Assembly: GCF_017591425.1 (NCBI RefSeq)
Contig: NW_024465885.1
Span: 40,543,001 to 40,607,000, forward strand
From: Ochotona curzoniae
Taxonomy: Eukaryota; Chordata; Mammalia; Lagomorpha; Ochotonidae
Length of the DNA: 64,000 bases
Direction of reading: 5' to 3'
The position numbers and the translations under genes were made by a program. Below the pieces are notes generated by a model, which saw only the letters and a list, made by a program, of their open reading frames with translations, was not told where the DNA came from and did not search any database. Position 1 is the first letter of the stretch, and the number at the start of each line of letters is the position of its first letter. Below, piece by piece: positions 1-11,024 of this stretch.

Positions 1-1154
1 GTGGTTCCGTAAATGCAGGACTTCCTCACTGTACTCCTTTCTACCACCAGCTGTTTTCCCTTGTATTATTGCGATAGTATAGTCCTTCAGTAACAATTAC
101 ACGTCCAACATTCTGCTGTTTAACTGTATCATGGAACGGTAGGCATAGACAATGGTAGAAAATCTAGTAGTCTATTGTCAAGGTGTATTTAACAGTTTTA
201 TCAGATGTCCTCCTTTTATTTGGGAGTAGAGACGCATACTGCAAAATATTTTCACTCTGCATAACGCAAAACTGTGATTAACAAAAAACAAACTTGTGGA
301 AATGTTTAAGGAATTTTAATGTATGTTATTTTGGGGAAGCCTATTTTGAATGGTTCATAAATTTTCGATGATATATCTTTGGATTCATTGGGGTGTATTA
401 ATATGTGTGAAATGATGATAAATGATATTTACTGACTCTTTGGTTAAGGGGATAACACAGATGAATGTAATCATAATGGCTATTTTCCTAGCAGCACTTC
501 TAAATATATGTGAATCATTTTAAGAATTCGCATAAAGAAAAAATTATAAAAGCTTGTGAAATGACCAAAACCTTTCATCACTCTCAGAGAAAAGGAATGT
601 TGGTAATAAGCAGAAAAGTTTAAGAGATATGTTTGTGTCTATTAAATGCTTTCCAGTCGCATTCCTGACGTCGCTTTTAAGACGAGAGCATGCATGCAGC
701 CAGCCTCCTGCATCCTTTAGATTTGAAATTAGAATTGTTTTGAAACATCTTATTTGAATGTTACTTTAAAAGACAATCCTCTCCCTAATAATACTGCATG
801 GTTTTATTTAAAAGGGTTGACACTCCTTTTAAAGTAATCCCAGCAAGTAGCTTGCAGCTTCTTCCACTGTGAATTCAGAAGCATTCTCATCTAAGACCCT
901 GTAGTGATCTAGGTTCATGAGGCTGAGAAAAACAAGATATTTCTGGTTTGGGCTTCTTTTCACACTGCTCATACTGTCCTCTGCTTTCTCACAAGGTTCA
1001 GGGTGGTGGTCTACAGACCCCCAACACTGGGTACTCACAATGGGAGAGTGGTGACTAGGAATTTCAGTTGTCCAATGTGTTTGCTCAACTCAAACAGCAC
1101 CATGTTAATCTCCATCTACTTGATGCTGGAACTGATCTCAAGGCAGGCATGATG
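1..1154. other. AT-rich non-coding DNA, nothing recognised
   Basis: No repeat family, RNA gene or credible coding exon was recognised here. The only frame of note, 829-1038 on the minus strand (69 codons), has no recognisable domain. The sequence is AT-rich with scattered short A and T runs, as expected for intergenic or intronic mammalian DNA. Confidence 0.6.
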
Positions 1155-1500
1155 TGTCAATGTGTCAATGTGTCAATTTGACTGAACCAGATATGTGGTC
1201 ACATGGTATATTAATGTTTCAGATGGAGTATTTATGTGTGGAATTAACTTGGATTAAAGTAGATATCACCCTCTGTGATATTGATGAGTCTCATCCAATC
1301 AGATAAAGCCTGACTGTAAAGGAAGCTGACTTCCACCAATCGAGAAGTAATTTTGTTCAGAAAGCTTTTGAATTTGAACTGTACCTGTGATTCTTCTTGG
1401 TTCTCTAATCTATGGTCCACCCAGCAGGTGTTGGAAAGCCCAGCTTTTGTATTTGTTCAGACAGTTATTTACACGGTATCAAGAAGTGAGAAGCTGCAGA
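1155..1500 (+). mobile_element. Ancient mammalian interspersed repeat (LTR-like), decayed
   Basis: The stretch has the order of motifs of a widely dispersed old mammalian repeat: TGTCAATTTGACTGAACC near 1172, a GGATTAAAGTAGAT segment, then TCTCATCCAATCAGATAAAG near 1289, followed by a GCTGACTTCCACC segment. The family resembles old LTR-type elements whose consensus has TCAACTTGACTGG and CATCCAATCAG. The exact family is uncertain and the right edge is a guess. A short direct repeat (TGTGTCAA three times) lies at its start. Confidence 0.5.
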
Positions 1501-1792
1501 CAGTTCTTAGAGGGATGCATATCTTTACTTCTAGGGCAAATTATACAGCCTGTGTTAAACCATGCTGTGCTCCAGGGACCCAGATAGATCCATGGTGTCA
1601 GCAAATGATGTGGGAATAGCATTGTTTTGGGAAAACTCTGGGATATGTTAAACTTCATATTCAATAATAAATGGACTAGTTTTCTAGGCTTATTGAACTG
1701 GTTAAGTGCATTCAGAGAAGTCTATCAGTAAAGTTGTAACATGACAATCATTTTGAAGTCATACTAAAATTCAGTGTTGAAAAATCTCTTGG

Positions 1793-1869
1793 GGCTGGAG
1801 CTAATTCTCCATCTTAAAGTGCAAACAGCCATTATGGGTGATGATTCGAGTCTTGGCTCTTCCACTTTC
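1793..1869 (+). mobile_element. CSINE, 5' part, split by L1 insertion
   Basis: This is the tRNA-like head of an old SINE: GGGGCTGGAGC at the start and a decayed B-box-like GATTCGAGTCTTGGCTC near 1845. It stops at CTTCCACTTT, where an antisense L1 poly(A) tail (a T run on this strand) begins. The remainder of the same SINE resumes at about 2343, at the matching place in the consensus, so both parts are one element. Confidence 0.7.
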
Positions 1870-2342
1870 TTTTTTTTTTTTTTTATTTATTGTTGCTTAC
1901 ATTATATTATGTAGTACAGTTTTATAGGCGCTGGGGATCCCCCCCACCCCTCCCATACCCCTCCCCCCATGGTGGATTCCTCCACCTTGTTGCATAACCA
2001 TAGTTCAAGTTCAGTTGAGATTCATTGCTTGCAAACACATGCCTAGCATAAAGTTCAGCGTCTTATTGTCCAGATAAGTTCAGTGGCCTCTTGGGGAGAC
2101 CTTCTATGGTCTGAAGATAGGTCTAACAGAGTAAAGATCCGGTCAGTTAAAAGCCCCAACAAGGCCTCAGTATCATTATACAACATTATGGAATTAATTG
2201 ACATAGTATTGGGTAAACAATATGTTAAAAATAATGCAAGTTCCATTCTTCGAAACATCTGGGTTGAGACAGTATCAATGACAGGTTCAAAAAATAACAA
2301 ACAACCAAACAAAAAAATTACAGGTTAAATCAAGGCAAACAT
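1870..2342 (-). mobile_element. L1 LINE 3' end, antisense, 5'-truncated, inside a CSINE
   Basis: Read on the minus strand this ends in a G-rich tract, then CCTATAAAACTGTACTACA and a long A tail (T run at 1870-1884). It shares many blocks with the antisense L1 at 11025-12417, including GTCTTATTGTCCAGATAA, a GGTCTGAAGATAG block and AATTAATTGACATAGTATTG, so both come from related L1 3' UTRs. No ORF2 sequence is present. It interrupts a SINE whose halves lie on either side. The target duplication is decayed (TGGCTCTTCCA versus TGGTATCTCCA). Confidence 0.75.
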
Positions 2343-2600
2343 GTGGTATCTCCATGCAGCTCCCTGCTTATGTCCTGGAAAAGCAGCAGAGGATGGCTCA
2401 AGTCCTTGGAACCCTGCACCCATACAGACAGGGAGAACCGGAAGAAGCTTTTGGTTCCTTGTCTTTGGATGGGCTCAGCTCTAGCTGTTGTGGCCACTTA
2501 GGGAGTGAACCTGTGAATGGAAAATTTTTCCCTCTCTGTCTTTCCTTCTTTATGAATCTGTCTTTCAAATAAAAATAACTAAATAATTCTTTAAAAGAAT
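2343..2600 (+). mobile_element. CSINE, 3' part, continuation after L1
   Basis: The second half of the split SINE contains CCATGCAGCTCCCTGCTTAT, GGAAAAGCAGCAGAGGATGG, CTGCACCCATAC, GGGAGTGAACC and CCTCTCTGTCTTTCC, and ends in an AAATAAAAATAACTAAATAA tail. Divergence from the youngest copies is clear throughout, in keeping with its having been present before the L1 landed. Confidence 0.85.
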
Positions 2601-2622
2601 TCTCTTAGGTCTAAGTTTTTAT

Positions 2623-2670
2623 ACATAATACAACTTAATGCACAAATTATGCATAATACAACTTAATGCA
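2623..2670. repeat. Short tandem duplication, 29-bp period
   Basis: The 19-mer CATAATACAACTTAATGCA occurs twice, at 2623-2641 and 2652-2670, giving an imperfect 1.7-copy tandem repeat directly after the SINE tail. Confidence 0.85.
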
Positions 2671-4593
2671 GATTTTTCTTGGATTCAGGTTTCAGTGAAC
2701 ATTATCCCTATAGTTTTAAACAATATCAGAACTCAGTGGAGCAAGAAATTAATGGATAATGAGAATTTCATGAATACAAATATATATCATCACTTCAAAA
2801 TATCTAGGACATGATGAGTCCACAACAAGCCCCAGGAGGTTGCAAGAGCATGAAGGATTTTATGTGATTCGTTAAACTGCTCTTCCATAAATGTTCTCAT
2901 AAACCCTTATCTGGTAAAACATTCAGCAGTATGGCCAAGTGGATTGGACATCTTAGGTTTCCTTGAATTCTATTATATTTTTACTAAAAATGTGTCATAA
3001 ATGACATAAATCACTCAAGAGTTGGATGTTAGATCAACTTACAATGACTTTTATGGACCCAGCAAATGTCAGTAATAGAAAGGGGGTCACACAGGGGAGA
3101 AATAAGCTACATGGGGAATTAGGGAAAGGAACAGCAGTAGCTCTGATATAGTAATTCGTTGCTGCTTAAATAAGCACACCAGTATGTAGCATCTTAAAAT
3201 AAATCTATTCTATGTGCTCACTAGCCCCAACCTAAGTTGGGTGAAAGAAGATGGTTTTGCAGCTCGTTTTATCAGTAGGTACTTGTATGCTTATAGTCAG
3301 CTGGTGGACCAGGTGTAGGTTCACTCAGCTGGGTCACAGATGTTTGAGCCTATTTATATATATACTCTTGAGAATGAACTGTCTCTCTTCTCTTTATTGT
3401 TCCCAATAAAACAGTAAGATTTTTTAAATGTGGTGCCCTAGAGCTTTCAACAGGGCAAAGTGAAAGTCTCCCACTTTCAAAGTGGAAGCTGCAAGACTCT
3501 CTCAGTGCTTACTCCTGGATCTGGCAAGATATCTTTTCTACAACTTTCTATTGATTGCGAAGCCTGCAAAGACCTGGGAAGAGGATTGTACACACAAGAA
3601 TGACTACCTGGATTGATCATCAGAGGCCAGTGATAAGACCTATTACCACAGGCAGAGCCATTTATTCCTGGAAGTTTCTTCATTCCGTATATGAAATGCT
3701 TGGGAAAGTTTGATAGATTTTCTTGCTCCCATTTTTTTAAAACTTTCTTTTGTCTGTCCTTTCTCTCTCCATCCCTCGTCTCTTGATCCCTCTCACACTC
3801 ATTTATATTTTGGAATATTTCCATGTAGTTAATAAGAAATGTTGAGACTAGGACACAAATTGAAATAAATTTCATATGATAGCCAATAGGTTTGTGATGA
3901 AAGGAAGTCTCATGACGAGGAATTTTCCACTGTGGTGTTGGATCTGTTCAGTATGTTCAGGTTTAATCTTTGGATTGGAGATGCTCAACCTACCAGTGAT
4001 TTGAGACACATGATTTTACACTCTAAGTACATTTAAATGTTGATAAATTTAATTTAATATCATAAGTAAGTAGATGTCCCCCTAGCTAGTCTGCCATTAT
4101 TTGTTAGTTGTAAAAGTCAGAGATTACCACAATGCTACTTTTTGTAATGTATTTTCCCAAATCCATACATTAATCACTATAATTTTTCCAAATATTAGTC
4201 ACACTTCATGGGTAAGAATTGAATATAATGATGCCATTTTTTTCCATTCATGCAATAGAGCAGGTAGTCAATTTCACTAATGTTGTACCAGAGAAAGCTC
4301 TTTACACAAGCTTCCTACGCTGTGACTTACTCTGAGAAATATGATTTCCATAATTATCAGTTCATCACCATGAAGTCAGTTGATCCCTTTTAGAGGGCTG
4401 ATTTGATATCCTCTCCAATGTCATCTAGCATAAGAAATATGGGAGCTTAAAATAAACTCTACAACTGTGTTTGGGCCATAGAAAGTTATTTTTCACATAG
4501 ACATAGATGCAGGCAATAGTAGATGCCTTACCACTTGTTATGGTAAACTCATGGACAAATAGAGTGATAAACCAAGCTGTTCTACTCAATTTT
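2671..4593. other. Non-coding DNA with a possible old repeat at about 3130-3330
   Basis: No gene was recognised. At 3130-3330 the order ATTCGTTGCTGCTTAAATAA, ATCTTAAAATAAATCTATTC, GTCAGCTGGTGGACCAGG and TTCACTCAGCTGGG resembles a common old mammalian repeat, but it is too decayed to name. A 132-codon minus-strand frame at 3477-3875 has no domain and a charged low-complexity middle, so I do not call it coding. Confidence 0.4.
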
Positions 4594-4608
4594 AAGAATA
4601 CCCTCTTT

Positions 4609-4853
4609 GGGCCTGGCACAGTGGCCTATTGGCTTAACACCAGGATCCATGGCATACGTTTGTGTCACAGCTACTCCACTTCCCTGCTTGTGGCCTGGAA
4701 AAGCAGTGTGGTTCCTGGCTCTGGATCAGCTCAGGTCCAAGTCTTACGGCCACGGGGGTGGAGTAAACCATCGGACGAAGATCTTTCTCTCTGTCTCTCC
4801 TTTTCTCTCTGTAAATCTGCCTTTCCAATTAAAAAAAAAGACTCTTAAAAAAT
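4609..4853 (+). mobile_element. CSINE with internal deletion
   Basis: The element begins GGGCCTGGCACAGTGGCCTA and has the middle block CTTGTGGCCTGGAAAAGCAG. It then skips the usual CCCAAAGCCTTGGGACCCTGCACC block and continues into CTGGCTCTGGATCAGC, ACCATCGGACGAAGATC and the CTCTCTGTCTCTCC tail. Likely target duplications flank it: AAGAATACCCTCTTT on the left and AAAAATAGCCTCTTT on the right. Confidence 0.85.
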
Positions 4854-4861
4854 AGCCTCTT

Positions 4862-6467
4862 TGTGGATAATTATGTAGTGCTATTTTATTCAACTCCTTC
4901 TATTCGACTCCTTCCTCAAGTGTAGGCAGTGTATCTCAGCCAACTTGGGTTCCCCTCAGAACATGCACCACAGTCTTGTCTAACTGTAGCTCTGGCAGTG
5001 AGTTCTGGGCAAGTAGAGATCATGGTATGCTCCTTTTCCTTTGGAGTCTCCAACATAGAATGTATTACTGGAATCAAGCAAGAGCTCAATGAACATTTGT
5101 TGAATGACTGCTGGGGGTGGTGACAAATACCTGCATATTTTTCTATCTGTTTTAGCAAGCAGAGGCATTGAATGTCATTTCACTCATCCTAAATGATCAA
5201 TTTTACCACCCAAGCAGAAACACAATGAGCTGATGCAGACAAGTTTAGGAAGCCTTTGGAGCCCTCCCTGCCAACGAATGCTGCCTGATGGAACTCAGTG
5301 CTACACATTGTCAGATATGAATTATACATCGCCACTTCTCTCCTACATCATTATACCTTTCATTCTGCTACATCTGCACAGGCAGGATTGATTCACACTT
5401 CATACCCGGTAACATTTATAATCACAAGGACTAGAAACATTTTTACAGAGAAGAAAAACATGTAAGAGTACGCTTGGGACAACCACATTAGTAACTGGTT
5501 CTTCAGACTCCAGCTAAGCAGAAGTGCTGGAAGAAGGAAAAAAAAATCTGCTGCTTTTGGTCAAAATATTCATTGTTTCAACAGCAGTCTCCAAGTAGAA
5601 AGACCTACTTTCACACAAGACCTAGGAAATATGAATCAGTTTGCGAAATCTGACACCACATGTTCCAAAATAAGGAAGCTTTGCTTGCAATGATTGCAAA
5701 GCATTGGTTTGGAAAATCTGTTCAGAGTCATTTCAACCATGGAAATGTATGAATCAAGAACACGGTTCTGAATTAATTACCATGGAGTGTGAGAGTGCAT
5801 GTCTGTTGTTTTGTATTTCCTATGGGAAATAAACTCGTGGCTATAGTGTTCACACAAAGACACACACACACATACACACACACACTTCTGTGTACACATT
5901 ATGCTTATACATAGCAAAGGAGAGCAAATGAAATGTTAGACATCTTTCCCACGACTTGGGTATTACTGTAGATCTGCCAGATGGTAGAGTCGTAGTATGT
6001 ACCTACTCCACAAATAAATGAATGGACGAGAAAGAGGAGCCATTAAGAAAGTTAGATAACGTTGTCATAGACTTTGAGGACCAAATATTTAGGAATCTTA
6101 GTATTTTCACTTTCATATGAATATTCATAGTTTAAAAATGGCAATTTGATGATTTTTTGCTACTTATGTTTTGGAGATTGTGTTTCCTTCAAAGTCTAAT
6201 TAGCTCCTGGGAAGGAAATCAATATTTTAAGAAACAATTGAACAGAAGTCACACTATTTAAAAAAATACATATTATTAAACTCATTGGTATCAGATCATA
6301 AATATTTCAATGTATTCTAATATGCATTTACTATTAATGTCTTATTAAAAACAGACAATTTGATAAAATGTGGTAGATTTTCTTTCTTGACACTCATATT
6401 GTTCTTCGCCTCTTGGTTAATTCCTACATTACTAGGAAACTTTCATTCTGTTTTGCTTTGTAAGTGT
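4862..6467. other. Non-coding DNA with a CA microsatellite
   Basis: No gene or interspersed repeat was recognised. A short interrupted CA repeat lies at about 5860-5885. The frames at 4916-5168 overlap one another on both strands and show no domain. Confidence 0.55.
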
Positions 6468-6664
6468 TTAAGAATGTGTGGACTGTAGAGTCCTGATTGC
6501 ATCTGTTTGCTCATTTACCCCTGGACTTCTCTACTTTTCAGTTTCCTAATATGTAAAACAAAAATGCAAACCCTGCTTCACAGTTCTTGTAAATATTTAA
6601 TAAGGTGATGTATGCAAATGGCTCTGGCACTGGTTAGTAGCCAATAAATAGTAGGGGATATTTC
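6468..6664 (+). mobile_element. MIR SINE fragment
   Basis: The order of motifs follows the mammalian MIR: CTTTTCAGTTTCCTAATATG, then GTAAAAC, a CTTGTAAATATTTAATAAGG block, then CTCTGGCACTGG, TAGTAGCCAATAAATAGTAG. These match the MIR landmarks CAGTTTCCTCATCTGTAAAA and GCCTGGCACATAGTAAGC...CAATAAATG. It is an ancient tRNA-derived SINE shared by all placental mammals. Confidence 0.7.
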
Positions 6665-7354
6665 CTTTTGAATTTTGTATTCTGTTGTTATCCTTGTCTT
6701 GATTTCCACTCCCTTGGTCTTAATTATGTTGTGCTCATCTGATTTTCAAGCTCAGAATTCCTGTGGGCACAATGTGAATCCTTTAACGCTCTTTCTCATG
6801 GCAGATGCTCAAAGGAACATGCCATACATGCTGGCTGGCGCGCTTTCTTTAGACTTGTTCTGGTTCTCAATTAACTCAAAGCTGTTTTCCTTCTCTCATT
6901 CATGACTCACTGCTACTTTGCTCTGCTGTTGCTGTTTTCAGAATATCTTTGTAAACTTCCCACGAACTGTTTGGAAACAAGATGGGTGCTCACCCACACT
7001 AGTTATCTCAGCACCCAGTCACTTACCCTAACATCGAGCTGCTCCTATGGCACACCTGTTGGTTGCTGATACCTGAACCCAGATATATCCAGGAAAGAGT
7101 AAAATCCTAGAAATGTTTTACAAGGATTGGGCACAACAAGGCTGAATCTGCTGCAAAATCATGAAATGATATAAATTATTTCTTTGTCGTGGGTCTTTTC
7201 CATCGTTTGCCACATGCTTTCACACTGCTTTCTAACTGTCCATCAAATCCAAGAATCTGATTCATGAAAACCTTGTTGAGAATACACCATTGCGTGTACC
7301 TGCAGTGCCACGATACATGTAAATAGCAAATAACTAAGCCTGTAAACGTTGCTA

Positions 7355-7482
7355 AAGGCTGTACTATTGAGATAGTATTAGGAAGGGGAGAATAGGGAAC
7401 AGGGAGGGGAGATGGTTGGGGAACTTCTTACACCTATAAAACTATATCAAAAAATACACAATAATAATAATGATAATAAATG
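7355..7482 (+). mobile_element. L1 LINE 3' end (sense)
   Basis: A purine-rich tract (GGAAGGGGAGAATAGGG, GGGAGGGGAGATGG) is followed by CACCTATAAAACTATATCAA and an A-rich tail with AATAATAATAATGATAATAA. This is the layout of the lagomorph L1 3' end seen in reverse at 1870. The upstream limit is unclear; sequence between 6950 and 7355 could belong to it but shows no ORF2 landmark. Confidence 0.6.
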
Positions 7483-7633
7483 TTTTAAAAGAAACAATTA
7501 CAATCAATGCATAGGAAAAGATAATTTATATCTCCCCAAAGCGAATTATCTGTTGAGGACATTTTAGGATGTAAGCAGTGAGGGCAAAGAGGAATTTAAG
7601 AGTTCAATACCCATCAGAACCTTTCTAAATTAG

Positions 7634-7949
7634 TGTTTATTGACTTCTTTTTATTTGAAATGCAGGTAAACAGAGAGAAAAAGAGACCCTGTATCTACTG
7701 CTTCACTTTCAAAATGCCCTACAGTAGCTGGGTTCAAGGTCAATTTAAAACCAGGAGATTGAAACTCACTTTGATCTGCCATGTGGATGGCAGAGACTCA
7801 GATAAATGAGCACCACCTGCCCCCCGCCCTCGCCAGGGCTGGTTATCAGGAAACGGATCAGAAGCAGAACCAGGGCTCAGATCCAGAAATTCTGGTATAT
7901 GACATAAATGTTACAAGCAGTGGCTTAAGTAATTTGCCAAAAACTGGCT
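7634..7949 (-). mobile_element. Old CSINE, antisense, highly diverged
   Basis: On this strand the element starts with the reversed tail (TTTATTGACTTCTTTTTATT, AGAGAGAAAAAGAGACCCTG), then CTGCTTCACTTTCAAAATGC, GCCATGTGGATGGCAGAGAC and a reversed tRNA-like head ending AAGCAGTGGCTTAAGTAATT. It is an older subfamily of the same SINE group. Confidence 0.65.
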
Positions 7950-9000
7950 CTTGAACTAAAAAAAAAAAAAAAGGTTCTTTGAAAGCGCATTCAGCATTTC
8001 ATAAAAGGATTTGATCTAATCCCTAAATATTACTTTGTTGTAGCATTTTCTTAGGAAACTGTATTTATTTATTGGTTTCTTAATTTGCGGTGATGAAAGC
8101 ATTTTATTTATATACATTTGCTTATAATCATTGTATCATTTATGGGTTTCACTATGCTATTTCAATAATATAATAAAATATATGCTGCCCAAAAGAAGAA
8201 AATCAACATCTCCCTTTAACGCTACCTCTTTGGCTTGTTCATGTAATGTCTTCAATTATTGTTGTGAACTATACTTGCCCCATTTTGCTGTGGGACACTA
8301 GGAACTTAATCCTTTGATCTGACTCTCATTTGGTCCCTGGTACCTAAACTAAATAAGCCCTATGTGAGAGAAAAATTAATGTGACAAAGAGTGGCTATTT
8401 TCTTTTTTCCTCTTAACTTATTTCTTGTTCAGATTTTCAGTAATTGAGTGGTGATTCGTCTAGTCTGACTCAAAGTAACCTGCTCCTCAACGGTCTATTT
8501 GTGTCCTCCAACTGAGCAAATGTTCATTGCTGTTTGACTTCGTGGCAGCAGGCACACTTGAGTGAAAGAGAACTGTGGGAGAGACTTCCTGTTGAAAGCA
8601 ACAGCACAGAGTGCCCTTCACCAAGCCTGGCAGGCTGCTGCCCACTCTTCTATTCCCAGGCACATTCACTGCAGATGGCCAGTGTGCTGTCCTTTGTGAA
8701 ACAACAGGGCACAATTTCTCAGCAGCAACAGTAAGAAACAGAAATCAGCTAGCAGGAAATTGAACTGAAGCACCGAAAAATCCAAAGCAGGTTTATAATA
8801 TTTATTTTTTTTAACGTAATGAAAGAATTAACCACAAGAAATTACATTCTTTAGGGACCATCCAGGGAAAAGATAGTTGTGTAAAAGTGTAAAGTCAGAT
8901 TGCAAGTTTGGAAGAAATGTTTCTGACGTGTGGAAACAGAATCATGCCCCCTGGATCTCCAGATGTTAACATTAGTTGTTTCAATACAGTACAGCTTGTT
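7950..9000. other. Non-coding DNA, nothing recognised
   Basis: The interval begins with an A run at 7959-7972. The frames at 8487-8734 lie on opposite strands over the same bases and have no recognisable domain, so neither is called. Confidence 0.55.
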
Positions 9001-9325
9001 TTAAATACTTATTTAGTTTTATTGGAAAGGCAGATATTCAGAGAGAGAAGGAGAGACAGAGACAAACACCTTCCATCTGCCACCACACTCCCCAAATGGC
9101 TACAGTGGGACTGAGCTGAGCTGATTTGAAGTCAGAAGCTGAGTCAGGAGCTTCTCCTAGCCCCGCCACCCGCATATACGCAAGGATCCCCAGGTATTGG
9201 GCCAACCTCCACTTCTGTAAGCAGGGAGCTAGATGGGAAGTGGAGTGGCTAGGATGTACACTGGCACACATAACGAATCCTGGCACTTACAAGGGGAGGA
9301 TATGGCCAATTGTGCTATCAGCAAT
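9001..9325 (-). mobile_element. CSINE, antisense
   Basis: The reversed A-rich tail (TTTAAATACTTATTTAGTTT) is followed by ATTGGAAAGGCAGATATTCA, GAGAGAGAAGGAGAGACAGA, CACTCCCCAAATGGCTACAG, GGGAGCTAGATGGGAAGTGG and a head ending in ATATGGCCAATTGTGCTATC. All blocks are in the expected order for a full-length but mutated copy. Confidence 0.8.
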
Positions 9326-9539
9326 GTAGCATTTTTTCTCAAGGCAACTTATACAGTTTTATAAAAAGTTCCTATATGCAAAAGATAATAAACACTATAA
9401 TTATAGTAAGGAGTATATATTAAATAAAGTTTTTGCTATATTCACTAAAAATGAAGTGGATTGTCATTTGCCATGGCCACATTAGAAACCTAAGTTTATA
9501 AATATTAAGAATTAAAGAAAAAATACGACAAAAAGAAAG

Positions 9540-11024
9540 AATTCCCATGTAACAAAACAAAATTAATATCAAAATCTCTATAGTACCCAAAGCAATTTAC
9601 TGATTCAATGAGATCTTAATCAAAATACCAACAACATTCTTCTCAGACCTAGGGAAAAATAATGCTAAAATTCACGTGGAAGAGGGCCTGAATGACTAAA
9701 CAATCTTGACAAACAAAAAGTTGGAGGTGTCAGAATATTCTCTTTCAGGAGATTCTACAGGGCCATGATTACCAAGACTGCCGGGTGCTGTCACAAAAAT
9801 AGACAAGCAGACCGATGGAAGAGAGTAGAAACCCCAGAAATCAATCCATGCATCTCATCCTACTAATTTTTGACAAAAGAGCTAACAGCAGTCCCTGGAA
9901 ATAGAATAGTCTCCTCACCAAGTACTGCTGGACAAATTGGATCTTCATGTGCAGAAATAGGAGTAGGAGTTAAGATCCCTACCTTACACTTTATACAAAA
10001 GTCAGCCCCAAATAGATCAACAGTCTAAATCTGTGACTTTATGTCATCAAGTTACTGAATATAAACATTGAGGATTTTTTTTCAAGGCATTGCAATAGGC
10101 AGAGACTTCTTCAAAGAACACCAAAGTCATAGGTGATTAAAGCAAACAGGCAAACAGAGTTATATCAGGCTAAGAGGTTTCTGCACTGTGAAGAAAAACA
10201 TCAACAAAGTGAACAGACACAGCAAGAGAGGAAATACAAACTACACAACTGACAAAGCATTAGCATCTGGAATCTAGAAACTCAAGAAGCACCGATAAAA
10301 CAATCCAGTTAGGAAATGGACAAAGGATGTGAACTGACATAAAGATGAAGTTCAGTTGGCCAGCAGACACATGAAAAGAGAGTCCAAATCACTCACCTTC
10401 AAGAAAATACAAATAAAAAGCGTGATGTTTCACCTCACTCTAGCTAGAATGGCTATCATACAAAATCAGAAACCAATAAATGCTAATGAGCATCTGAGGG
10501 GGAAAGATCAGTTCATGGGGATATAGACTAGTAAACCACTATTGGAAACAATACGAAGATTCCTCAGAAATCTGAAAATGGACCTACCATATGACCCAGC
10601 TATTCCAGCCTTATGAATTTGCCCAAAGGAGGTAGAATCAGCATACAAAAGAATAATCTGTACTCTCATGTTTACAGCAGCTTATTTCACAGTAACTAAG
10701 ATTTGGCATCAATCCAGATGGCCATCAAATAATGACTGGATAAAGAAAACGTGATGTAAACAGTCTATGGAATACTACTCAGCCACGGAAGAACATCTGT
10801 CTCTTGCAGCAAAATGAATGCAAACTATTACACTTAGTGAAAGAAATCAACCGCCAAAGACAAATACCATATGATTTAGCTGATGTCTGGCAGCTAACAT
10901 ACAGAGTCCAAAAAATATAATGTATCTGAGCAAAATTGACATGAGGAGATTGAATTATTATTTATAGTCTATGTCTACACACTTGGGTGAAAGGTTTTTT
11001 TTAACTTTTGTTGCTATTTGAGTT
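9540..11024 (+). mobile_element. L1 LINE, 3' part of ORF2 plus start of 3' UTR (5'-truncated)
   Basis: This is a reverse-transcriptase-type LINE remnant covering only the C-terminal third of ORF2. Hallmark L1 blocks appear in order: AAATACCAACAACATTCTTC near 9625, CTAATTTTTGACAAAAGAGC near 9861, CATATGACCCAGCTATTCC at 10589, and GGAATACTACTCAGCCACGG at 10769. The reading frame is broken by stops and small indels, so no protein is expected. The 3' UTR is cut at 11024 by an antisense L1 and resumes at 12430. The left edge is approximate and no target duplication was found for the outer element. Confidence 0.85.
11013..11024 (+). repeat. Target-site duplication, left copy, of the nested L1
   Basis: The 12-mer GCTATTTGAGTT occurs here and again at 12418-12429, exactly bracketing the antisense L1. 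Bases on either side differ, so the duplication is 12 bp. Confidence 0.85.

Noticed and set aside
3477..3875. 132-codon minus-strand frame
   Set aside because: No recognisable domain; the charged middle reflects a CT-rich tract on the plus strand.
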